Of a stretch of 34,521 bases of DNA, positions 18,844 through 27,500 are shown piece after piece. How positions within the stretch are numbered: position 1 is the stretch's first letter; every line of letters begins with the position of its first letter. A model generated the notes under the pieces. It was not told the origin of the DNA. It searched no databases and worked only from the letters and a program-made list of their open reading frames with translations. The stretch comes from Burkholderiaceae bacterium. GTDB taxonomy: Bacteria; Pseudomonadota; Gammaproteobacteria; Burkholderiales; Burkholderiaceae_C. The position numbers and the translations under genes are program-made. The DNA is taken from the NCBI GenBank assembly GCA_016936875.1, contig JAFGXB010000222.1:1-34521 (forward strand). Direction: 5' to 3'.

Positions 18844-19538
18844 GCGCGCCCCAAACGCAGTCTGCGAGCACTTTTTCCATCGCGGATTTTTTGCACCACA
18901 CGCTGCACGCACTCGACCTGAATTTCAACGCCCGGCAAACGCAGCAATTGCTCGACTACACCGCGTTGCTGCAGCGCTGGAACCGGGTGTTCAATCTCAC
19001 CGCGGTGCGCGATCTTGAGGGCATCGCCCGCTTGCACTTGGCGGACTGTCTCGCTGCCCTGCCTGCATTTCAGCGCGCTGCGCCTCGACGCCTGCTCGAT
19101 GTCGGCTCGGGCGGCGGCCTTCCCGGCATCGTGCTGGCCATCGGCCTGCCCGAGACGGAGGTTCACCTGATCGACACCGTGCAGAAAAAATGCGCCTTCC
19201 TGCAGCAGACCTGTGGCAGCTTGGCGCTTCGGCAGGTCAGTGTGCATCACGCCCGCGTGGAATCGCTACAGGATGCCGCAGGGTTTGATTGCATCACCAG
19301 CCGCGCCTTCAGCGATTTGCCCTTGCTGGTGCAAAGCACGCGCCACCTGCTCGCGGCAGATGGGCAATGGTGCGCGATGAAGGGGCAGCACCCAGCCGAT
19401 GAAATTGCCGCGCTACCGCCTGACCTCGCAGCGCGCATCGAGGCCTTACAGGTTCCAGGGCTGGATGCGCAGCGCTGCTTGGTTTGGTTGCAGGCGCAAA
19501 CTTCTGATCGCCCCGAGAGCCGCGCAGCGTTTCCTTGA
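18840..19538 (+). CDS. rsmG: 16S rRNA (guanine(527)-N7)-methyltransferase RsmG (GidB)
   Basis: [47 protein letters not shown]; 4-nt overlap with mnmG. Confidence 0.95.
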   Translation: MSAPQTQSASTFSIADFLHHTLHALDLNFNARQTQQLLDYTALLQRWNRVFNLTAVRDLEGIARLHLADCLAALPAFQRAAPRRLLDVGSGGGLPGIVLAIGLPETEVHLIDTVQKKCAFLQQTCGSLALRQVSVHHARVESLQDAAGFDCITSRAFSDLPLLVQSTRHLLAADGQWCAMKGQHPADEIAALPPDLAARIEALQVPGLDAQRCLVWLQAQTSDRPESRAAFP

Positions 19539-19605
19539 GAACAAACTGCGGCGGCATCGCGCCCGCCTCCGGCACAATACGTTCTGGCTGAGCGTGGCTC
19601 GGCAC

Positions 19606-19621
19606 TGTTTCACGTGAAACA
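19606..19621. promoter_or_regulatory. parS: parS centromere site 2 (TGTTTCACGTGAAACA), just upstream of parA
   Basis: Exact 16/16 match to parS consensus; 21 nt before the parA start. Confidence 0.95.
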
Positions 19622-19642
19622 TCCGTTTTCTGGAGATCCGGC

Positions 19643-20416
19643 TTGGCGCAGATTTTTTGCATTGCAAACCAAAAAGGTGGCGTCGGCAAAACCACCACCA
19701 GCGTCAACCTGGCCGCGGCGCTGTCGCGCATTGGTCAGCGCGTCCTGTTGGTCGATATGGACCCGCAAGGCAACGCCACCATGGGGTCGGGCGTCAACAA
19801 ACACACCCTTGGCGCATCGGTGTATGAAGTGCTCATCGGGCAAGCCACACTTGAAGTCGCACGGCAGCGCAGCGAAAAATCGGGCTATGACGTGGTCGGT
19901 GCCAACCGCGAGCTTGCCGGGGCCGAGGTGGAGTTGGTCGACCAATCGCAACGCGAGCGCCGCCTCAAATCCGCGCTCGCCACGGTGGGCGCAGACTACG
20001 ACTTCATCCTGATCGACAGTCCACCCGCGCTCGGCCTGCTCACCCTCAACGGCCTGTGCGCCGCGCATGGCGTCATCGTGCCGATGCAGTGCGAATACTT
20101 CGCGCTCGAAGGCCTGTCTGACCTGGTGAACACCATCAAGCAGGTGCACGCCAACCTCAACCGCGATCTGCGCATCATCGGGCTGCTGCGGGTGATGTTC
20201 GACCCGCGCATCACCTTGCAACAGCAGGTGAGCGACCAGATCAAATCGCATTTTGGCGACAAGGTGTTCAACACCGTCATTCCGCGTAACGTCCGCCTGG
20301 CGGAAGCGCCCAGCTACGGCCTGCCCGGCGTGGTCTTCGACCCCAGCAGCCGCGGCGCCAAGGCCTTCACCGAATTCGCGCAGGAAATGGTGGATCGGCT
20401 GGCTGTACCCGCATGA
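19643..20416 (+). CDS. parA: Chromosome-partitioning ATPase ParA
   Basis: TTG start; IFCIANQKGGVGKTTTSVNLAAALS deviant Walker A, VDMDPQGNATMGSG, LIDSPPALGLLTLNGL. Confidence 0.96.
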   Translation: MAQIFCIANQKGGVGKTTTSVNLAAALSRIGQRVLLVDMDPQGNATMGSGVNKHTLGASVYEVLIGQATLEVARQRSEKSGYDVVGANRELAGAEVELVDQSQRERRLKSALATVGADYDFILIDSPPALGLLTLNGLCAAHGVIVPMQCEYFALEGLSDLVNTIKQVHANLNRDLRIIGLLRVMFDPRITLQQQVSDQIKSHFGDKVFNTVIPRNVRLAEAPSYGLPGVVFDPSSRGAKAFTEFAQEMVDRLAVPA

Positions 20417-21003
20417 CGCAGCCGCACCCTCTCGCGCCAGTGCGCATCCTGCTGCTGCCGGGCTGGCTGGGCTCCAGCCCCGGGCACTGGCAGCGGCGCT
20501 GGGAACACCTTTATGGCGACGAACCGGTGGAGCAGGCCGATTGGCACACCCCGCGCCGGGACGACTGGATCGCACGGCTGGAAGACGTCATCCTCTCCCG
20601 TCCCGGCCCGGTCGCGCTCGTCGGCCACAGCCTGGGTTGCCACCTCGCAGCCGCCTGGGCTGCGAGCAGCATGCAGACGCCGCGCGTCACCTGCGCCCTG
20701 CTGGTCGCCCCGCCTGATTTGAGCCAAGCCAATCTGCCGCCCGCGCTTTTGCCCTGGCAACGGCCGCTTCCCATCCGCGCCCTGCCATTCACAACAACCG
20801 TGGTGGCAAGCGCAGACGATCCGTATTGCAGCCCGCTTGCCGCGCAACACCTCGCCGAACGCTGGGGCGCCAGCTGCGTCAACCTGGGCGCACACGGCCA
20901 TCTCAACACCGACTCCGGCCTGGGCGACTGGCCGCAAGGCCGCGCCCTGCTGCAGACCACCTTGCAACGTGGCAGACGCAATACAGACCCTTCTTCCGTT
21001 TGA
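20413..21003 (+). CDS. RBBP9/YdeN-type serine hydrolase (alpha/beta hydrolase)
   Basis: LLPGWLGSSPGHWQRRWEHLYG; VALVGHSLGCHLAAAWA nucleophile elbow; GAHGHLNTDSGLGDWPQG; ATGA overlap with parA. Confidence 0.9.
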   Translation: MTQPHPLAPVRILLLPGWLGSSPGHWQRRWEHLYGDEPVEQADWHTPRRDDWIARLEDVILSRPGPVALVGHSLGCHLAAAWAASSMQTPRVTCALLVAPPDLSQANLPPALLPWQRPLPIRALPFTTTVVASADDPYCSPLAAQHLAERWGASCVNLGAHGHLNTDSGLGDWPQGRALLQTTLQRGRRNTDPSSV

Positions 21004-21023
21004 CCCGACTCAACCCACACCTC

Positions 21024-21932
21024 ATGGCGACAAAAAAACCCAAAGGACTCGGCCGCGGACTGGATTCCCTGCTCGGCCCCTCCGTTGAACTGGCAGAACT
21101 GGACGCCGCCGCGCTGCGCGAGCTACGCCTCGATGACCTCGTGCCCGGCCGCTACCAGCCCCGCACCCAGATGGACGAAGGCGCGCTGTACGAGCTGGCG
21201 CAAAGCATCAAGGCACAGGGCGTCATGCAGCCCGTGCTGGTCCGCGCCCTGGCGGACGGCCGCTATGAAATCATCGCCGGTGAACGCCGCACCCGCGCCG
21301 CACGGCTGGCGGGGCTAGACACCGTACCAGCCCTGGTGAAAGACGCCGACGACCGTGCCACCCTGGCGATGGCGCTGATCGAAAACCTGCAGCGCGAAGA
21401 CCTCAACCCGCTGGAGGAAGCCCGCGGCATCGCCCGGCTGATTGAGGAATTCGGCCACACCCACGAGCAGGCAGGGCAGGCCGTAGGCCGCTCGCGCACC
21501 GCCACCAGCAATTTGCTGCGCTTGCTCAATCTGGCCGACACGGTGCAGACCATGTTGCTGGCCGGCGATCTCGACATGGGCCATGCGCGTGCCCTGCTGG
21601 CGCTGGAAAAAGCACAGCAAGTCCAGGCTGCGCAACATATTCTGGCCAAGCGCCTGAGCGTGCGCGAGGCCGAGCGACTGGTCAGCAGAACGCAGCAGGA
21701 GCAGGGCACAGCCGCCTCGTCGAAAAAATCCAGTACGGCCAAACCAGCCAAAGATCGTGACTGGCAACGCCTGGAAGAAGAACTGTCCGAGCGCTACACC
21801 GCGCCCGTCGAAATTCGCAGCAAGGCGGTGCGCAAAGGACATCAGCGCGGCGAGATCGCCATTCGCTTTTCGTCGCTGGACGAACTCGACGGCCTGCTCG
21901 CCCTGCTTCGGGCCAACACTGCGGGGCAATGA
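21024..21932 (+). CDS. parB: Chromosome-partitioning protein ParB
   Basis: KKPKGLGRGLDSLLG; YQPRTQMDEGALYELAQSIKAQGVMQPVLVR; ALIENLQREDLNPLEEARG; GRSRTATSNLLRLLNL. Confidence 0.96.
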   Translation: MATKKPKGLGRGLDSLLGPSVELAELDAAALRELRLDDLVPGRYQPRTQMDEGALYELAQSIKAQGVMQPVLVRALADGRYEIIAGERRTRAARLAGLDTVPALVKDADDRATLAMALIENLQREDLNPLEEARGIARLIEEFGHTHEQAGQAVGRSRTATSNLLRLLNLADTVQTMLLAGDLDMGHARALLALEKAQQVQAAQHILAKRLSVREAERLVSRTQQEQGTAASSKKSSTAKPAKDRDWQRLEEELSERYTAPVEIRSKAVRKGHQRGEIAIRFSSLDELDGLLALLRANTAGQ

Positions 21933-21935
21933 GTC

Positions 21936-22214
21936 TTACTGCAACGCGGCCGACGCAGCGGCAAACGTGCAGGCGCAATGCCCGTCCGCCCGCGGCACCT
22001 CGCAACCCAGCGTCAACCAATAGGCGGCCAGGCGGCGGCAGACGATGCTCATTTCCGCACTGATTTGCGGATGCTGCTGCAAGGTTTGCAGATTGCGGCC
22101 AATTTTCTGGATGGCCGCCACGCTGGGCTTGTCGGCGTAAAACGTCATCAGCGCCAATGTTCCCGCCAGGAATGGCTCGGCGGAATCCGTCCTGTTTTCT
22201 GGTGTATTCGGCAT
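21936..22214 (-). CDS. Hypothetical small protein downstream of hemP
   Basis: MPNTPENRTDSAEPFLAGTLALMTFYADKPSVAAIQKIGRNLQTLQQHPQISAEMSIVCRRLAAYWLTL; same strand as and close to hemP. Confidence 0.55.
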   Translation of the reverse strand: MPNTPENRTDSAEPFLAGTLALMTFYADKPSVAAIQKIGRNLQTLQQHPQISAEMSIVCRRLAAYWLTLGCEVPRADGHCACTFAAASAALQ

Positions 22215-22313
22215 AAAAAACGCATGGCTGGCATCTGTGCCGGAGGACAAGTCCACACAAGGGCTGGCGAGCAAAGCAGCGAGAAAGTAGAGCCAGGGCG
22301 AACGCGCCGTGGC

Positions 22314-22508
22314 TTATTTGGTCAAAATCAGCTTGTCCTGCCGAGTCAGGCGCAGTTGATAAGTCTGCCCCTGGTGGCTGATCTGCACCACCGCACCCTG
22401 CCGAAACAGCTCGCGCGAATGCAGCGTCAGCCCAGCGGCGGAGGCGTTTTTCGCTGGCGCGCCGCCCGGCACAGACCCCGGCAACTCCTTGCACAGCATG
22501 GTATTCAT
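22314..22508 (-). CDS. hemP: Hemin uptake protein HemP
   Basis: C-terminus QISHQGQTYQLRLTRQDKLILTK matches the HemP signature; start set at MNTMLCKEL. Confidence 0.85.
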   Translation of the reverse strand: MNTMLCKELPGSVPGGAPAKNASAAGLTLHSRELFRQGAVVQISHQGQTYQLRLTRQDKLILTK

Positions 22509-22582
22509 CGTGACCACTCCATCACGGCCCAGGTCAGCACGAGCACGGCCAACAAACTGAGCCCAAGTTCTGCATATCCCAT
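22505..22582 (-). CDS. Candidate 25-aa single-TM microprotein overlapping hemP (MGYAELGLSLLAVLVLTWAVMEWSR)
   Basis: ATG preceded by GGAGGGTGAGATCG; stop TGA overlaps hemP ATG (ATGA); below the ORF-track length cutoff. Confidence 0.6.
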   Translation of the reverse strand: MGYAELGLSLLAVLVLTWAVMEWSR

Positions 22583-22675
22583 CGATCTCACCCTCCAAGA
22601 AGCCATGACACCCTGGCACCATCGGCTGGGGACACATCACGCGCCCACAGGGCAGCGCGATGGAGACATCTTATT

Positions 22676-22694
22676 GCGAATAATTCTTATTTGT
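22676..22694 (-). promoter_or_regulatory. Candidate Fur box (ACAAATAAGAATTATTCGC on minus strand)
   Basis: 11/19 match by eye to GATAATGATAATCATTATC; AT-rich patch upstream of hemP in a GC-rich genome. Confidence 0.6.
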
Positions 22695-22755
22695 GGAATG
22701 GCCGCACGTCCTGTGGGGATTGCGCACCAGGCTCAAGGAACCGCAGGGGCGCTCT

Positions 22756-24315
22756 TCAGGCGCAATACATCTCGCTACGGTTGCGTCCGCACTGCTTGGC
22801 GCGATACATCGCCTGATCGGCCATGGACAAGACGGAATCAATGCTCTGGATCGGCGCGTCACACCCTGCAATGCCCAGACTCAGGCTGAGCCGCACCACA
22901 CCGGCGGACGTCTGAAAGGGATGCGCCGCAACAAATTCGCGCATCCGTTCGGCGATCTCCAGCGCCTGCGCCGACCGAGCGTGCGGCAGCAGGATGCAGA
23001 ACTCCTCGCCGCCCAGGCGCGCAAACACATCGCCGTCGCGCAGCAGCGCAAGCACCACCTGCGCAAACTCCACCAGCACTTCATCACCCACCGGATGACC
23101 ATACCGATCATTGATCTGCTTGAAGTGATCCAGGTCGATCAGCATGACGCACGGCCCCAGCCCGCCCGCAGGCGCCTCCCGCATGGCGTGCTCCACCGCC
23201 GCAAAAAAGCCGCGCCGATTTTGCAGGCCAGTGAGCGGGTCGGTATAGGCCAGGGCGCGCAGTTGATGCTCCAGATTCTTCTGTGCGGAAATTTCCACCA
23301 TCCCGGTGATCACGCAGTCTTCCCCGGCAAAACGCACCTGCTGCATGGAAACCAGCACCTCGACCGGCTGACCCTCGACCGTTTTCAGCCGCACCTCCAC
23401 CTGACGCAACGCACCTTGCGTCTGCAGCCGTGCCAGCAGCAGTGCGCGCTGCGCTGGATCGGCGTAAAAGTCTGTGGTGAAAATGGCGTCGGACAGTCGA
23501 TTGCCGGGGTCAATCAGCGTTTTGACGGCGGCGTTGAACCGCAGTACGCGGCCGTCGGCCAGACGCGCCAGCACCAAAGGCATCGGCGTGGCGTCGAACA
23601 GACGTTCCAGATTGTTTTCGCTCTGCTCGGCTTGCCGCCGCGCCTCCTTGGCAGCAAGTGCCTCGTGCTGCAACCGCCGCCGGTCGAGCCAGGCCAACCG
23701 CATGCTGCGGCTCAGCGACACCGCAATCTGCCACCCCGCCACATTGGCGAAGCCAAACAACACCACGGCAATGCTGACATATTTGGCGTCGAAATGCAGT
23801 GTGGTCCAGACCACGACCGCGAACAAGGCGGTGAACAGCCCCCCCAACCAAAGCGCCTCGCGCCGCAGAATGGGCACATAGGCGTAGCCCGCGAAAATCA
23901 GCGCCAGCGCCGTAATCGAGTGGTAGTCCGCGCTACCGCCATAAGACAGCACAACCAGCAGAAACAGCACCAGGATGCTCAACTCGAAGCCAAGCAACAA
24001 CGCGGCGACCCGGCGCACATTGTCCACGCGCCTGGCCTTGCCCAGGCGGGCGAGCGTGAGGCCCCAGCCCAGAACGCCAAACCGCGCGAGCAGCAGGCTC
24101 CAGTACACCCAGGTTGCGCCCAGAACGGCCAGATCGGTGAAGGTGGCCGTGAGGAAGGCCAGTGCGCCGTAAAGCCCAATTTGCCGCACGCGCGGCCCCA
24201 GGCTCTCCCATTCCGCGCGAATGAACATCTCTTCCTGCGCCGCGTCCACGAACAAGCCGTCCGCGCCGATGCGCCATTCTGAGCCGTGCTCCAGAGGAGA
24301 GGAAGGAGATGCCAT
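22756..24315 (-). CDS. Membrane-anchored PAS-GGDEF diguanylate cyclase
   Basis: N-terminal TMs, PAS-like region, then DPLTGLQNRRGFFAAVEHA, LIDLDHFKQINDRYGHPVGDEVL, FARLGGEEFCILLP. Confidence 0.93.
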   Translation of the reverse strand: MASPSSPLEHGSEWRIGADGLFVDAAQEEMFIRAEWESLGPRVRQIGLYGALAFLTATFTDLAVLGATWVYWSLLLARFGVLGWGLTLARLGKARRVDNVRRVAALLLGFELSILVLFLLVVLSYGGSADYHSITALALIFAGYAYVPILRREALWLGGLFTALFAVVVWTTLHFDAKYVSIAVVLFGFANVAGWQIAVSLSRSMRLAWLDRRRLQHEALAAKEARRQAEQSENNLERLFDATPMPLVLARLADGRVLRFNAAVKTLIDPGNRLSDAIFTTDFYADPAQRALLLARLQTQGALRQVEVRLKTVEGQPVEVLVSMQQVRFAGEDCVITGMVEISAQKNLEHQLRALAYTDPLTGLQNRRGFFAAVEHAMREAPAGGLGPCVMLIDLDHFKQINDRYGHPVGDEVLVEFAQVVLALLRDGDVFARLGGEEFCILLPHARSAQALEIAERMREFVAAHPFQTSAGVVRLSLSLGIAGCDAPIQSIDSVLSMADQAMYRAKQCGRNRSEMYCA

Positions 24316-24545
24316 GAGGTTCGTCACACGAGGGGCGCAGACTGCATCCGTCAACGCCTCTGCGCAAATACAAGCCACCATCGTATTCGGATGGCAACAC
24401 AACACCCACCCCTCCCAGCAGCGCGATGGTGGAATAGTTCACACAAGCGACATGTGTTCGGACCACTCCGCCAAAAACACCAACATTCGTCGTCTTCCGC
24501 AGTGAAAATCGAACTTCGCAATTCCGCCACAAGGCCTGCAGCTTC

Positions 24546-27500
24546 ATGTCCGCCAGTCTGACAAGTCTTTCCCCAGAAAACGCCCCACCGCAGAATGCGC
24601 CGACGGCGCTGTTCGCGTTGAGCCAGACGCAGCAAGACATTTTGTTGCGCCAGGAATTGCTCGGCAGCGCCATTTACACCATCGGCCTGACCATCTCCAT
24701 CGACGGCGCTCTGGACGTTGCCCTGCTGGAGCGCGCCATACAGGATGTCGCCGCCGCAGAACCCATGCTGCGCGCCCGGGTGAGCGCAGCGCCAAACGAT
24801 GCGGGCCCGCACTGGCAAGTCTCCAGCGCACTGCCTTGGCGCCTGCACTACACCGACAGCTTCGCCCAGACCGGCTCCCCGCCGCTCGCGGCCCAGCACG
24901 CTGCGCGCCATATCGCCACGCTCAAGGCCGACGGCATCGACCCCGCTGGCCCAGCGCTCTGGCATATGGCCCTGTTCCGCACCGGCCCGGCGCGCTATGA
25001 ATGGCTGCTGCGCTTCAACCACGTTCTCCTCGACGGCTACGGCGTCATGCTCGTTGGTCAGGGCATCGCGCGCCGCTACAACGCCCTCTTGCGCGGCGAA
25101 ACCGCCGCCCTGGAGCCCGGCCCCGATTACGCCCGCTTTGTGGAACGCGAGCGCAACTACCTGCAGTCCCCCCGCTTTACGCGCGACCAGGCGTTCTGGC
25201 AAGCCAGCATGCCCCAGACTGACGCCTGCGCCAGCGCGTCTGCCGCGCCCGATCTGCAGGCACCGCCCACTCCGGTGCAACACCGCTGGTTGGTTCGCAC
25301 ATCGCCATGGCAGCGTTACCTGCAGTGGGCCGCGGCACAGGGCCTGTCCCCCGCGCAGGGGATGATTTTTTTCCTCGCCACCTATCTGGCCAAAGTGTCG
25401 GGGCAGACCGACATCCTGATCGGCATGCCGCTGCACAACCGCAAGGACGCCATCGACAAGCACACCGTCGGTCTGTTCACCAACACCCTGCCCCTGCTCC
25501 TGCACGCCAGCGCCTGCGCCACACTGCCGGATTTGATGCGCGCCCTGGCCGAAAACACCCGGCAGGTTCTGCGCCATCAACAGTATCCGCTCGACCGCAC
25601 ACTCACGCGCCAGCCACCCCGGCAAGGGGTTGCCGGCATGCATTTCGACCTGATGGTGTCGTTCGAGGATTTCGACCCGCGCACCACGCTCGGCACGGCG
25701 CGGCTCACCTTCGCCCCGTTCAGCGGCCATCCGGGGTTTGCCCCCGTCGCCGCCTACATCCGGCAATACGGAGACGCCGAACAACTCCCCATCGACCTCG
25801 TCCTCGACCCCAGGGCGCCCGCCGCCTTGCGGCACACCGCCTTCCTCTCCGAGCGGCTCGACCAGCATCTGGCCGAACTGCTCGCGCACCCGGACCGCAC
25901 CCTGGGCGAGCACACGGTGCTCTCGCCGAAAGAACGCGCCGCGCTGCACGCCCTCCAGCCCACCGCCCGGCCGCGCCCGCAGCCGCAATGCCTGCATGCG
26001 CTGGTCAGCGAGCAGGCGCGCCGTACTCCGGCGGCTTGCGCCGTCCAGTTCGGCACGGTCAGGCTGCGCTATGCCGAGCTGGAGCAGGCGGCAAACCATC
26101 TGGCGCACACTCTGCGCGGCCTTGGCGTCGGCCGCGACGTGCTCGTTCCCGTGATGATGGAACGCCGCCCGGAACTCGTTGTGGCGCTGCTCGCCGTGCT
26201 CAAGGCCGGTGGCGCCTATGTGCCTCTCGATGCCGACGTGCCCACCGAGCGCCTGCGCCGCATCCTGCAAGACACCCAGGCGCAGATCGTGCTCACCCAG
26301 CCTGCGTTGCACCCGGCCATTCACGCCGCCAGCGCGCCGCAACGCCTGCACCTGCTCGACGCCGACATCCGGCCCACCGCCCCGGCCGATCCGCCGCCGG
26401 ACACCAGCACCGCCGACGATCTGGGCCTGGTCATCTTCACCTCCGGCTCCACCGGACAACCCAAGGGCGTGATGATTGCGCACCGCGCCCTGTGCAACCA
26501 CGCACTGTGGAATGTGGAGGCCGTGACGTTCGGGCCGCACGACCGGCTGCTGCAAAAGTCTGCATTGAGTTTCGACGCCGCCGTCTCCGAATTTTTCGTT
26601 CCCCTGCTTTGCGGCGCTGCCGTCCATCTCGCCCCACCCGGCCTGCAACGCGATCTGCCCGCGTTGCTGCAAGCCGTCATCCAGCACGGCATCACCCACC
26701 TCACCCTGGCACCATCCACCGCAAAGGCCCTGGTCGATGACCCCGCGCTGCCCGCCTGCACCAGCCTGCGCTATGTGCAATTCGGCGGCGAGCCACTGGA
26801 GGCCACCCTGGCCGCGCGGTTCCAGCGCCTGCTTCCCCACGCCCAGTTGCTGAACTTCTACGGCCCGAGCGAAACCACGGAAGACAGCGCCCTGTATGTG
26901 GTGCCCGGCCCCATCACCCAGACCCACGGCACTCTGCCGGTGGGCCGCCCCATCGACAACACCCGCATCGATGTGCTCGACGCACAACTGCGGCAAGTCC
27001 CGTTTGATGTGACGGGCGAAGTCTGCATTGCGGGCGACGGCGTGGCGCGCGGCTATCTCGGCCAAGACGCGCTCACCGCCGAGCGCTTTCTGCCAGACCC
27101 TTTCGTGACCGGCGCGCGGCTGTATAAAACAGGCGATCTGGGGTATTGGTCAGCGGAGGGACAACTCCACATCACGGGGCGCAACGACGATCAAATCAAA
27201 ATCCGCGGCTTTCGCATCGAAATCGGCGAAATCGAGCGGCAACTCGCCAGCCATCCCGCCGTCGCGCAGGCAGCCGTCGTCCCCTGGATGGCCAGCGCGG
27301 ACGACCCGCAACTGGCCGCCTATGTCGTGCTGCGCGACGGGCAGGAGCACACCCCGCTCAGCGCCCTGCGGCAAACCCTGCAAGCCAGACTGCCCCACTA
27401 CATGATTCCCGGCGCCTGGCAAACCCTGCCCGCCATGCCGCTGACCGCCAGCGGAAAAATCGACAAACGCAGGTTGCCCGCCGCACAGCTTCACGCCGCG

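Noticed and set aside
22693-24282. 529-aa plus-strand ORF
   Set aside because: Antisense to the GGDEF gene, whose reading frame has full canonical motifs.
24351-27065. 904-aa minus-strand ORF
   Set aside because: Antisense to the NRPS C-A region; composition is that of a high-GC shadow frame with no recognisable domain.
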